Assembly (NCBI GenBank): GCA_038230215.1
Contig: JBBRNR010000004.1
Coordinates: forward strand, 124,001-188,000
DNA length: 64,000 nucleotides
Reading direction: 5' to 3'
DNA from: DASVRZ01 sp038230215
Lineage (GTDB): Bacteria; Verrucomicrobiota; Verrucomicrobiia; Chthoniobacterales; DASVRZ01
In this document: positions 35,644 through 42,862 of the stretch, one piece after another
Numbering within the stretch: the stretch's first letter is position 1
Layout: each line of letters begins with the position of its first letter
Notes under the pieces: generated by a model
Databases searched by the model: none
What the model saw: only the letters and a program-made list of their open reading frames with translations
What the model was told of the DNA's origin: nothing
Program-made: the position numbers and the translations under genes

Positions 35644-37976
35644 ATTCCCGCGTTGATCTTCACATTCACTCGAAATACTCCGACCGCTCTGCGGAGTGGT
35701 TGTTTCGTCGGTTGAACTTTCCCGACTCCTATTCCGCTCCACGCGAGTTGTATGCGAAGCTGAAAGAACGCGGCATGGATTTCGTGACGATCACCGATCA
35801 CAACTGCATCGACGGCTGCCTGGAAATCGCTGATCTGCCAGGGACATTCATCAGCGAGGAAGTGACGACTTACTTCCCGGAGGACCGCTGCAAGGTGCAT
35901 GTGCTGGTTTGGGGAATCACAGAGAAACAACATGGCGAAATCAGCGAAGTCCGTGACAATATCTTCGAGTTCCATCGTTATCTAACTCGCGAGAAAATCG
36001 TGCATTCAGTGGCGCATCCGCTCTACCGGATCAACGACAAGTTAGAGGCGGGTCACATTCGAATCTTGCTCGACTTGTTCACGCATTTCGAGGGAATCAA
36101 CGGACTGCGCAGCGGATTGCTCAGCTCGACCATCCAGCATGTGTTAGGAGCGAGCAAAATACTCACTGGTGGCTCCGATGATCACGGCGGCATTTATCCT
36201 GCAAGAGCGTGGACGGAAACTAACCAAGTGTGCACGCCGGTGGAGTTTCTTGAGTTGGTTAGCACTGGCGCGTGCCGGGCGCAAGGTGAGGCTGGAACTC
36301 CGCTCATTTTATCGCACAGCCTTTACAACACGGCCTATCAATTTGCGAAAGACAAGTTCTCCTCGCAGATGAACCCTAATGCGCGGTTTATCGAGAAGGC
36401 GTTTTCGCGGTTCATGGAAGGTCAGGATCCGACTCGATTCACTCTGGGCGAAAAGCTGAACTTCCTCGCGCAGGGCGTGCTTTCTGGAAAGATTTTCGAG
36501 CTTGCCAAACCAGGAAACGTCTCGCTTTGGAAAGAGTATTCCGACTACTTCGGCGGCAACGATTTGCGCAAGGAACTCGCCCTGATCACCAAGGACATCG
36601 CCGAACCCGAGCGGCGCGCGTTTCTAATATCAAACCTCTTCGCCAACCAGCTCGCGTTTCGCTTTTTTCTGAAGTTTGTGAAGCAGATTTCCTCCGGGAA
36701 TTTCGTCGAGAGCGTGCAGAGTCTCACCGGCATGATTCCGATGCTGCTCGCTTTGAGCCCCTACTGGTATGCGTTTCGCAGCCAGTCCCCTTCCCGAGAA
36801 TGGTTGCGCAAGGTGAGCACGGATCTCACCGGCACGATTCCTAACACGCTGAAGAATAACAAGCGCGCCTGGTTTACCGACACGCTGGAAGACGTGAATG
36901 GCGTTGCCAATACTATCCGCAGAATGACCGCGGCTGGGATGGAGGCGGGAGCGGATTTGTTAGTTGTCACCAGTCGCTCGGAGATCACCATCACGGATAT
37001 TCCGATCAAGAACTTCGCGCCGATTGGCGAGTTTGAACTACCCGAGTATGAGCTGCAAAAACTCAGCTTCCCGCCGATCTTGCACATGCTGGACTTTATT
37101 CAGCGCGAAGGCTTTACCGAGCTGATTATTAGCACGCCGGGTCCGATTGGCATCACGGCGCTCATCGCCGGAAAAATGTTAGGACTGCGCATCAGCGGCA
37201 TCTATCACACCGATTTTCCGCAATACATCCGCATCCTCACCGACGATAGTTTTCTGGAGAGTCTGGCTTGGACATATATGCAGTGGTTCTACTCGCAGTT
37301 CGACGTGATTCTGGTGAACAGCGAGCACTACCGCAAGGCGTGGATCGACCGTGGGATCGATCCGCAGAAGCTGCAAATCATGCCGCGCGGACTGGACACA
37401 GTGCTCTTTAACCCGGCTCATCGGGAGTCGAATTTCTGGGCCAAATACGGCAAGCGCGACGAGGAGATCGGCCTGCTCTATGTCGGTCGCGTTTCGCGCG
37501 AGAAGGACCTCGAAGTATTAGTCAAAGCCTGCGACCTGCTCGCGAAACAATCCGTTGCTTTTCGTCCGCTCATCGTCGGCGACGGCCCTTTCCTTGAAGA
37601 ACTCAAGCGCCTCCTCCCCACGGGTTGTTTCACCGGCTATCTCGCTGGAATCGAACTCGCCCGCGCCTACGCATCGGCAGACATCTTCGTCTTCCCGAGC
37701 ACGACGGACACCTTCGGCAACGTCATCATCGAAGCCCAAGCGGCGGGCTTGCCCTGCGTAGTTTCCGATACCGGCGGTCCACGCGAACTCATCACCCACG
37801 GCGTCGATGGCTACATCACCAAATCCCTCGACGCCGCAGACTTCGCCGCCGCCATCGCGCGCCTCCTGAGCGACGCGCCATTGCGAGAGTCCATGTCCCA
37901 TTCCGCTCGAACTCGAGTGGAAAACCGCGACTGGCACGAAGCCTTCACCAGCTTCTGGGCGCTCTCTCCGGAGTAA
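35640..37976 (+). CDS. PHP-domain phosphoesterase fused to GT4 glycosyltransferase
   Basis: A 778-residue two-domain protein. The N-terminal ~250 residues are a PHP domain: RVDLHIHSKYSDRSAEWLF supplies the H-x-H ligands, FVTITDHNCIDGCLEI the T-D-H-N step, HSVAHPLYRIND a further His, and ILTGGSDDHGGIYPARAWTE the terminal D-x-H. Residues ~250-390 are helical with no recognised family. From ~400 a complete GT-B transferase follows with LQIMPRGLDTVLFNPAHRES, IGLLYVGRVSREKDLEVLVK and the donor motif STTDTFGNVIIEAQAAGLPC. The start at 35,640 overlaps the deacetylase stop; an in-frame ATG at 35,628 is also possible. A deacetylase, phosphatase and glycosyltransferase together resemble steps of glycolipid or phosphoglycan synthesis. 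Confidence 0.85.
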   Translation: MNSRVDLHIHSKYSDRSAEWLFRRLNFPDSYSAPRELYAKLKERGMDFVTITDHNCIDGCLEIADLPGTFISEEVTTYFPEDRCKVHVLVWGITEKQHGEISEVRDNIFEFHRYLTREKIVHSVAHPLYRINDKLEAGHIRILLDLFTHFEGINGLRSGLLSSTIQHVLGASKILTGGSDDHGGIYPARAWTETNQVCTPVEFLELVSTGACRAQGEAGTPLILSHSLYNTAYQFAKDKFSSQMNPNARFIEKAFSRFMEGQDPTRFTLGEKLNFLAQGVLSGKIFELAKPGNVSLWKEYSDYFGGNDLRKELALITKDIAEPERRAFLISNLFANQLAFRFFLKFVKQISSGNFVESVQSLTGMIPMLLALSPYWYAFRSQSPSREWLRKVSTDLTGTIPNTLKNNKRAWFTDTLEDVNGVANTIRRMTAAGMEAGADLLVVTSRSEITITDIPIKNFAPIGEFELPEYELQKLSFPPILHMLDFIQREGFTELIISTPGPIGITALIAGKMLGLRISGIYHTDFPQYIRILTDDSFLESLAWTYMQWFYSQFDVILVNSEHYRKAWIDRGIDPQKLQIMPRGLDTVLFNPAHRESNFWAKYGKRDEEIGLLYVGRVSREKDLEVLVKACDLLAKQSVAFRPLIVGDGPFLEELKRLLPTGCFTGYLAGIELARAYASADIFVFPSTTDTFGNVIIEAQAAGLPCVVSDTGGPRELITHGVDGYITKSLDAADFAAAIARLLSDAPLRESMSHSARTRVENRDWHEAFTSFWALSPE

Positions 37977-38029
37977 GGCGCGGGGATTCCGGCGTTGCCC
38001 CGCCTCATTCGCTACGGTAAACTCGCCCT

Positions 38030-38284
38030 GTGAAACAATACCGGCCCAACCCCGAACGGCAAAAGCGCTTGTATTCCATGATGAAATCCCGCGCCCTCCT
38101 CCGCCGCTGGCAGGGAAAACCACCCGGCAATTCTGCCGCCGCCGCTGGCCGCAAACAAATCCCCGACAACTCCGAGCCCTGGATCCCCGGCGGAGTGCGA
38201 TCCTTCGCGGATGCGATCTGGATTTCCGATCAAATTGACAAAGACATCGCGCGATGGAAGATCCCCACACCTCCGATTTCTTAG
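38030..38284 (+). CDS. Small basic protein preceding a nucleotidyltransferase (possible antitoxin or partner)
   Basis: An 84-residue frame starting at GTG and overlapping the next gene by 31 nt, which suggests real, coupled genes. The N-terminal half is very basic (KQYRPNPERQKRLYSMMKSR, then ALLRRWQGKPPGN) and the C-terminal half, GGVRSFADAIWISDQIDKD, is acidic-amphipathic. No family is recognised. In nucleotidyltransferase-based toxin-antitoxin modules a small upstream DNA-binding or inhibitory partner is common, and the arrangement fits, but this is inference. It lies 53 nt after the PHP-GT gene and may be read through from it. Confidence 0.55.
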   Translation: MKQYRPNPERQKRLYSMMKSRALLRRWQGKPPGNSAAAAGRKQIPDNSEPWIPGGVRSFADAIWISDQIDKDIARWKIPTPPIS

Positions 38285-38952
38285 TTCGTCTATTGGCGAA
38301 AGAAATGCGAGTCGTCACCTTGGGTGGCATCGCTGTGATCTCGCACGGCCTCAGTCGCAACACTTACGATGCAGACATATGGGTGGACCCACTCCATTCT
38401 GCCGACGAATGGTGCACGAGATTATTTCCCCTCCTAACCTCCATGAAGCGAGCCCAGCCAGTCATGATCGGGACTTGGGATTCCTTGTCTTGGGAGGCGC
38501 TTCCGAGTGTCATTGAGGAATACGGCGTTTTCCGGGTGAACGGATTGGAACGTCCAGTCGATATCTTTCGCAAGCCCAACGAATTACCCATCGAAGAGTT
38601 TGACCGCGTCTGGACCATGGGCATTTCGCTCGAAGACGGCACTCGCATACCGGATGTGATTGATCTGCTCGTCACTAAACAGGACACCGGGCGCACCAAA
38701 GACACGCAGGACATCGCCTTTTTAGAGGCCAAAGCGGAGGAGCAATATCTGGCCGAGCTGCCAGGCGCCTCAGCCGAAAAGGCGGCCGCAATGCTCAGCC
38801 GCTTCTTCACGCCCAAGGTGGCAGAAACGGCCCTGGCGCATCCCGAGGAAACCATTCGCCAGCTAGGCCAGCGTTACCTCCTGGAACTAGCCGCCGACGG
38901 CGATCCATTCGCCGCCGAGATCGTAAAAGACCGCCACCTGTCAGGAACCTAG
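38254..38952 (+). CDS. Nucleotidyltransferase-fold protein (AbiEii/DUF6036-like)
   Basis: A 232-residue protein whose N-terminal third reads like the polymerase-beta nucleotidyltransferase fold used by AbiEii/MNT-type toxins: MRVVTLGGIAVISHGLSRNT followed by YDADIWVDP, i.e. G-G-x-A-V, then D-A-D-I at the metal site. Later segments are VFRVNGLERPVDIFRKPNE, and PDVIDLLVTKQDTGRTKDTQ followed by DIAFLEAKAEE, the K-D-x-x-D-I-x-x-L pattern typical of DUF6036/AbiEii proteins. The third metal Asp would be in RPVDIF. The upstream 84-residue frame overlaps it. The toxin role is untested; a tRNA or sugar-phosphate nucleotidyltransferase is less likely given this layout. Confidence 0.68.
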   Translation: MEDPHTSDFLVRLLAKEMRVVTLGGIAVISHGLSRNTYDADIWVDPLHSADEWCTRLFPLLTSMKRAQPVMIGTWDSLSWEALPSVIEEYGVFRVNGLERPVDIFRKPNELPIEEFDRVWTMGISLEDGTRIPDVIDLLVTKQDTGRTKDTQDIAFLEAKAEEQYLAELPGASAEKAAAMLSRFFTPKVAETALAHPEETIRQLGQRYLLELAADGDPFAAEIVKDRHLSGT

Positions 38953-38979
38953 CCTCTGCTCGTTCCCCGTAAGCTAGAT

Positions 38980-40531
38980 ATGGCCTCTAATCCGGAAACA
39001 CAGGCGCTGCTAGAGAAAGCGTTACAACACACACTTTCTGAGCAGGCGAGGGTTTTGTCCCATAAACAAGCGCCTCTAATAATTGAGGCCGCACAGAAGT
39101 TGGGAAAACTAGCTGGGGACACATGGAATCTCCTCTCTCAAGGATTTCACAAGATTAAGTCTACTACGGCGCTCACTGAACAAGCTCGCAGCATCGACAG
39201 GGAGATTGATCTTATTTCCGAGACAAATTGGTTCTACCTAGACATTTCAGTTGGCTCGATTTTTGCGAGGATTGAGGAGTCTTTTTCCATTCGGCCAATT
39301 GAAGAAAATCTACAGCTCAAGGGATCGATTTTGGTTCGCAACCACTTTCACAATCTGCGGCTCCTGCTTTTAGAGCAATTGCTTGGCGCAAGGATGCTTA
39401 TCAACAACAATGACTACGGCACCGAATCTGAGCGTGTGTGGCAGCAATTTTTCCAGAGAGAGTTAGGTCCCGATTTTCGAGTATTACACGGAGGTCACAT
39501 CTTGGATTATTCAGGCAACAATGCGAATGCACAGATTGATATCCTTATTGTTCCCAGCGACGCACATGTCATTGCACCAAGTGCTTCTGACGGCGGAAAA
39601 GTTAACGTTCTGTGTGATCAGGTTATTGCGGCGGTGATGGTCACATCCAATCTATCCGTTGCTAAGTTATCCGACGATTGGGAGAAGCTGAAACGAGTTT
39701 TCTGACTTATTCAAATTCACTGACGAGTTTCCTGACAGAAAGGAGCAAGCGTGGCCCCTCTGTTACATAGTTGCTGGCCAGTCAGGACCTTTACCAGCCC
39801 TCGAAACGCAGTGGTGCGAACTTGCAAATGCAGACAAACTATCACGCTTTGTTCCTCAAATCGTGATGTCGTTGGATTCCGGTTACATCTATTCCGGCGC
39901 CACATCTTGGCCACGCCCTAGGTATCCTGGAAATTACGTGAATCCTGACGAGGTTGCATCAGAGCAGGGCGTATATGCAGGCTTGGGAATCGCATGGATT
40001 CTGACTCAGATTAGAGCACGGTCGAAGCTCTTTCAGAATAAACCGGTTCGCTCAATTCAGCGTTTTGCGAAGCTGCTTAACGATGCATCGATGAAGTCTG
40101 CGAATCCGCCCCCTTGTCGCTTCGACACTTTCTTCAGTGTCCGCCCAATAGCTGGTATTCTATCTTGGGGCCACGATGGCTGCTGGGCGCACAATCGATT
40201 ATTTCTGAAGTGCTTAAAGAAAGTCAGGCCCGATCTAAAGACTGTTTACGAATTTCATGTTTTTCAAGATGGGATTGATCTATCGAAAGTCAGAGAGCTG
40301 CAATGGAATGAGCAGTTCAACTTTCTAAGATTGTTTCGCTACCTTTGGCACGTGTCGTCAGGAGACCTTGTGGCACTGGAAGAATGGACAAGGCGGCCAG
40401 ACTCCAATTCGTATTCAATGAGCTATGCGGTGTTCGATTCGACATCCGGAGACGAAGTCGTGCCTCCAGACGGGTGGCAGGAGGCGGCTAAAGTCAATAT
40501 TCAGCAGGCGCTTGATGGTCTCCGACCGTGA
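38980..40531 (+). pseudogene. DUF6602-like nuclease-related gene broken by one frameshift
   Basis: Two halves form one coding unit. The first (38,980-39,705, 241 codons) contains RVLHGGHILDYSGNNANAQI and DILIVPSDAHVI, a pattern resembling DUF6602 proteins, and ends DDWEKLKRVF then TGA. The next frame is open without a stop from about 39,690, reading SDLFKFTDEFPDRKEQAWPL, then CYIVAGQSGPLPALETQWCE, to the stop at 40,531. Removing one T from the TTTT run at 39,698-39,701 joins the halves into a single ~516-residue protein. So the gene is either inactivated or carries an indel at a homopolymer in the assembly. It is more AT-rich than the flanking genes. DUF6602 proteins are uncharacterised and often found among defence or accessory genes. 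Confidence 0.68.
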
Positions 40532-40548
40532 GAAGGGCGGTGCAGGGA

Positions 40549-40839
40549 TCACGCAGCGGCGTGCTGGCGCTGTTGGAAACGTTGCCAGGCTTTTTCGGCG
40601 AGCTTCGTGTGCTCTTTACTGCCTTGCAGGAGGCCTTCAATGCCGAGGTCGCAGTCCAAGGCTTCCCAATGCAAGGCATAGGGGCCGACTTCCATGTCGT
40701 TGCGTTCCTCGTCGGTGGCGAGCAGGAGGGTGGGATAGAAGGTGAGCGGAACGGTGAAGGTGGAGCCGTCGGCCAGTTCCACGGTTAGCCGTGTGGCGTC
40801 GATGCTGGCGGTTTTGATTTCACGCAAATAGCTGGTCAT
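40549..40839 (-). CDS. DUF2442 domain protein
   Basis: A 96-residue protein. YLREIKTASIDATRLTVELA, then DGSTFTVPLTFYPTLLLAT and ERNDMEVGPYALHWEALDCD with LGIEGLLQG, is the DUF2442 pattern (W-x-x-L-D-x-D-I-x-x-x-x-L). The C-terminal 25 residues are an added basic helix (WQRFQQRQHAAA). It starts within the last 20 nt of the DUF4160 gene, and the two genes are commonly adjacent in bacteria. A toxin-antitoxin role has been proposed for such pairs on neighbourhood grounds; nothing in the sequence proves it. Confidence 0.83.
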   Translation of the reverse strand: MTSYLREIKTASIDATRLTVELADGSTFTVPLTFYPTLLLATDEERNDMEVGPYALHWEALDCDLGIEGLLQGSKEHTKLAEKAWQRFQQRQHAAA

Positions 40840-41059
40840 AGGACTGGTTTATGAAGGTTAGGTTCGTTTCAATCGTGCGCAAGATGTCGTTCATTTCCGC
40901 GTCGGCGAAGCCCCGGTTCCATGCGACTTCGATGCCATTCTCGACCCACACTTTGCATTCCATCCTTTCTCGAAAGACGTGGACATGCCGTCTTTCCCGC
41001 AGGTCGAAGCTGTAAAAGCTGATGCGCCATGGGATGTTCGGGATTTTGATGCGTGGCAT
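40820..41059 (-). CDS. DUF4160 domain protein
   Basis: A 79-residue protein with the DUF4160 pattern: PRIKIPNIPWRISFYSFDLR, then ERRHVHVFRERMECKVWVEN (the conserved H-V-H-V) and RGFADAEMNDILRTIETN. It lies first in a two-gene unit with DUF2442, overlapping by 20 nt. The start is an ATG preceded by a G-rich stretch. DUF4160 is functionally uncharacterised; the compact size, the coupled partner and the accessory location are the reasons to suspect a toxin-antitoxin-like module. Confidence 0.83.
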   Translation of the reverse strand: MPRIKIPNIPWRISFYSFDLRERRHVHVFRERMECKVWVENGIEVAWNRGFADAEMNDILRTIETNLTFINQSYDQLFA

Positions 41060-41107
41060 GGGGGGGTGGAGGCTATCCGACGAAGGGACGGTTAGATGGT
41101 GAAAACG

Positions 41108-42058
41108 TCAGGCGACGAATTTGATGACGTTGCTCTTGGGGCCGAAGCCGCGGCTGTTTTTGCCCTCGACCCAGACGCTGTATTCGATGCCGGGTTCCAA
41201 GGGGGTGTTGGCGGTGAGGCTGACGGTGCTCGTGCTGCTGAGGCCGGCGGGTTCGATGGGGCCGCCGGGGACTTGGCGGAAGGCGGCCAGGGTGGTGGCG
41301 TGGGCGGGCAGGCCGGGCATGGTGAGGGTGCGGGCGGCGGGATCGAGGGTGGCGAGGCCGGGGGCTTCGGGTAGAGGCTGGGATTGGGCGTCACCGGGTT
41401 TGCGGCGGGGTTGCATATCGATCTTGGCGAGCTCGGGGGTGAATTCCCCGGCGTCGCTGGCGGAGCAGTAGGCGTGGCGGACGCGGCTGATGGCGGCTTC
41501 GAGGAGGTCGCGCGCAGTGTTGCGCTGGTCGATGAGGGTTTGCCGGGTGCCGCCGTTGGCGATGCCGTTGTTGGCGTCGTAAATGGCGAGCCAACTGGTG
41601 AGGCGGGCGATGAGGGTGGCGGGCCAGCGCAATTCGACGGGGAGGGTGGCCGGTGGGGTGGCGGCGATTTCGACGGCTTTGCGGGCGATCTGGCGGACGC
41701 GGCTGCCGTCTTTCAGGTCGCCGAGGGCTCCGCCGGGGAAGCCGTAGAGGGTGTAGGCGGCGGAGAGACTGTCGGGGGTGACGCTTTCGCTATCGACGCT
41801 GCCGAGAAAGCTGTTGCCGTTGCGGTCGAGGGCGGCGAGGCGTTCGTTGGCCTGGACGACGCGGCCGGCGGCACCGACGGCGTCGGAGGCGGCAAATTCG
41901 GCGGCGGCGTTGCGGCTGCGGCAATCGGCGAGGCGTGCGGTGAGCAGGCTGGCGAGGCTGGTGGAGAGGATGAATTCGTCGGGCGCGGTGCGCGCGGCGT
42001 TGACTTGGAGGATGAGGGCACCGGTTTGCAGGGCGTCGTAAGTAGGTTGGTCGGACAT
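41108..42058 (-). CDS. Uncharacterised protein with C-terminal FN3-like domain
   Basis: A 316-residue acidic, Ala-rich protein. The first ~215 residues look helical (ALILQVNAARTAPDEFILST and AGRVVQANERLAALDRNGNS, then EIAATPPATLPVELRWPATL), and the last ~85 look like one fibronectin type III domain (TTLAAFRQVPGGPIEPAGLS followed by TPLEPGIEYSVWVEGKNSRG). No signal peptide is evident. Proteins of this form are frequent in verrucomicrobial genomes in my recollection but have no assigned role. High GC content leaves the other frames open, but only this frame reads as a plausible globular protein. Confidence 0.6.
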   Translation of the reverse strand: MSDQPTYDALQTGALILQVNAARTAPDEFILSTSLASLLTARLADCRSRNAAAEFAASDAVGAAGRVVQANERLAALDRNGNSFLGSVDSESVTPDSLSAAYTLYGFPGGALGDLKDGSRVRQIARKAVEIAATPPATLPVELRWPATLIARLTSWLAIYDANNGIANGGTRQTLIDQRNTARDLLEAAISRVRHAYCSASDAGEFTPELAKIDMQPRRKPGDAQSQPLPEAPGLATLDPAARTLTMPGLPAHATTLAAFRQVPGGPIEPAGLSSTSTVSLTANTPLEPGIEYSVWVEGKNSRGFGPKSNVIKFVA

Positions 42059-42204
42059 GGCTTTATGGGTTTCTATTTAGTGGGTTTGGTTTTTAGAGTG
42101 GAGTTTGGGTAAAATCAGCGGGGTGGCGTTCAGGGAACGGGTTTTCGGCGGGGTCGCCGAAAACAACACGCGAGTCGCGTGTGCTCCCCGGTCGGAGGGG
42201 CATG

Positions 42205-42510
42205 TTTCCCGGAGTGATGACGTGATTCCCGTTTGGGCGGCGGGATATTTCCCGTCGGATAACGCGTTTCCCAAAGTGGCGTCGCGATATTTCGTGCCAG
42301 GTATTGGGAAACCCGTGCGGGAGTGGCGATATGTCTGGTGCCGGAATGCGACTCCAGTTTGGGCGACGGCTTCCGGGACGCGGGAGAACGCCGTTCCAGA
42401 ACGGGAATAACGTTCCCGGACGTGAAGAAACGTGGGTCCGAAACTGGAATCGCGATGTTTCGTAAGCGGGAACGTGGTTCCAGAACGGGGGAAGCGATGT
42501 GGGACGTCGG
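42205..42510. repeat. Degenerate tandem array, 42-bp period (23 + 19 bp half-units)
   Basis: The core TTCCCG or variants (TTCGTG, TTCCAG, GTCCG) occurs at 226, 249, 268, 291, 310, 333, 352, 371, 394, 413, 436, 459, 478 and about 501 (offset 42,000). Steps alternate 23 and 19 bp, so two half-units make 42 bp, with two slips. The longer half-units are preceded by GCGAT. On the - strand one frame stays open and repeats every 14 residues (RNIATPLWETRYPT style). The array lies in an 804-nt gap (42,059-42,862) that otherwise holds only a REP-like element at 42,731. It shares with the array at 28.4 kb a period that is a multiple of 21, though the consensus differs. Confidence 0.75.
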
Positions 42511-42730
42511 GGTTGGCAGGCGGAAGAGGCATGGCGCGTGGGAATAGGGGCGCGGCCAGTCTGCGAGTTGCCAGATTGGGAAAGCAACCGATTGACAGCG
42601 TCGTGTTTGTTTCCATGAAATCGAGAAAAGAGGAAAATGGTCCCTGTGACAATGCTTTAAGGGCACTTTCGCATACTTTTTCCGCAATAGCTTTGGGAGG
42701 GCGTCTTGCCCGACGCTTCCAGGGGTGTGC

Positions 42731-42775
42731 GAGGCAGGAAATGCCTCCCACTGCGGGAAGGATGCCCGCGCTCCT
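42731..42775. repeat. Double-hairpin REP-like element, copy 2
   Basis: GAGGCA-GGAAA-TGCCTC (42,731-42,747) is followed by GCGGG-AAGGATG-CCCGC (42,753-42,769) and GCTCCTCC, matching the order and spacing of the element at 31,889-31,936. It lies about 90 nt upstream of the repeat protein gene. Confidence 0.65.
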
Positions 42776-42862
42776 CCGGGACTTTTGTGATGCGGGCCTG
42801 GAAGCTTTGGGAAAACGGATTTCTCCTCGTCAGGATCTGGAGGGGGAGGTATCAAGACGGGC

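Noticed and set aside
41384..42112. Open + frame of 242 codons opposite the FN3-like protein
   Set aside because: Its translation is extremely Gly/Ala/Val-rich without domain character, as expected from the antisense of a GC-rich gene.
42205..42510. CRISPR-like array at first glance
   Set aside because: There are no identical repeats separated by unique spacers, the units are degenerate and contiguous, and no cas genes are present.
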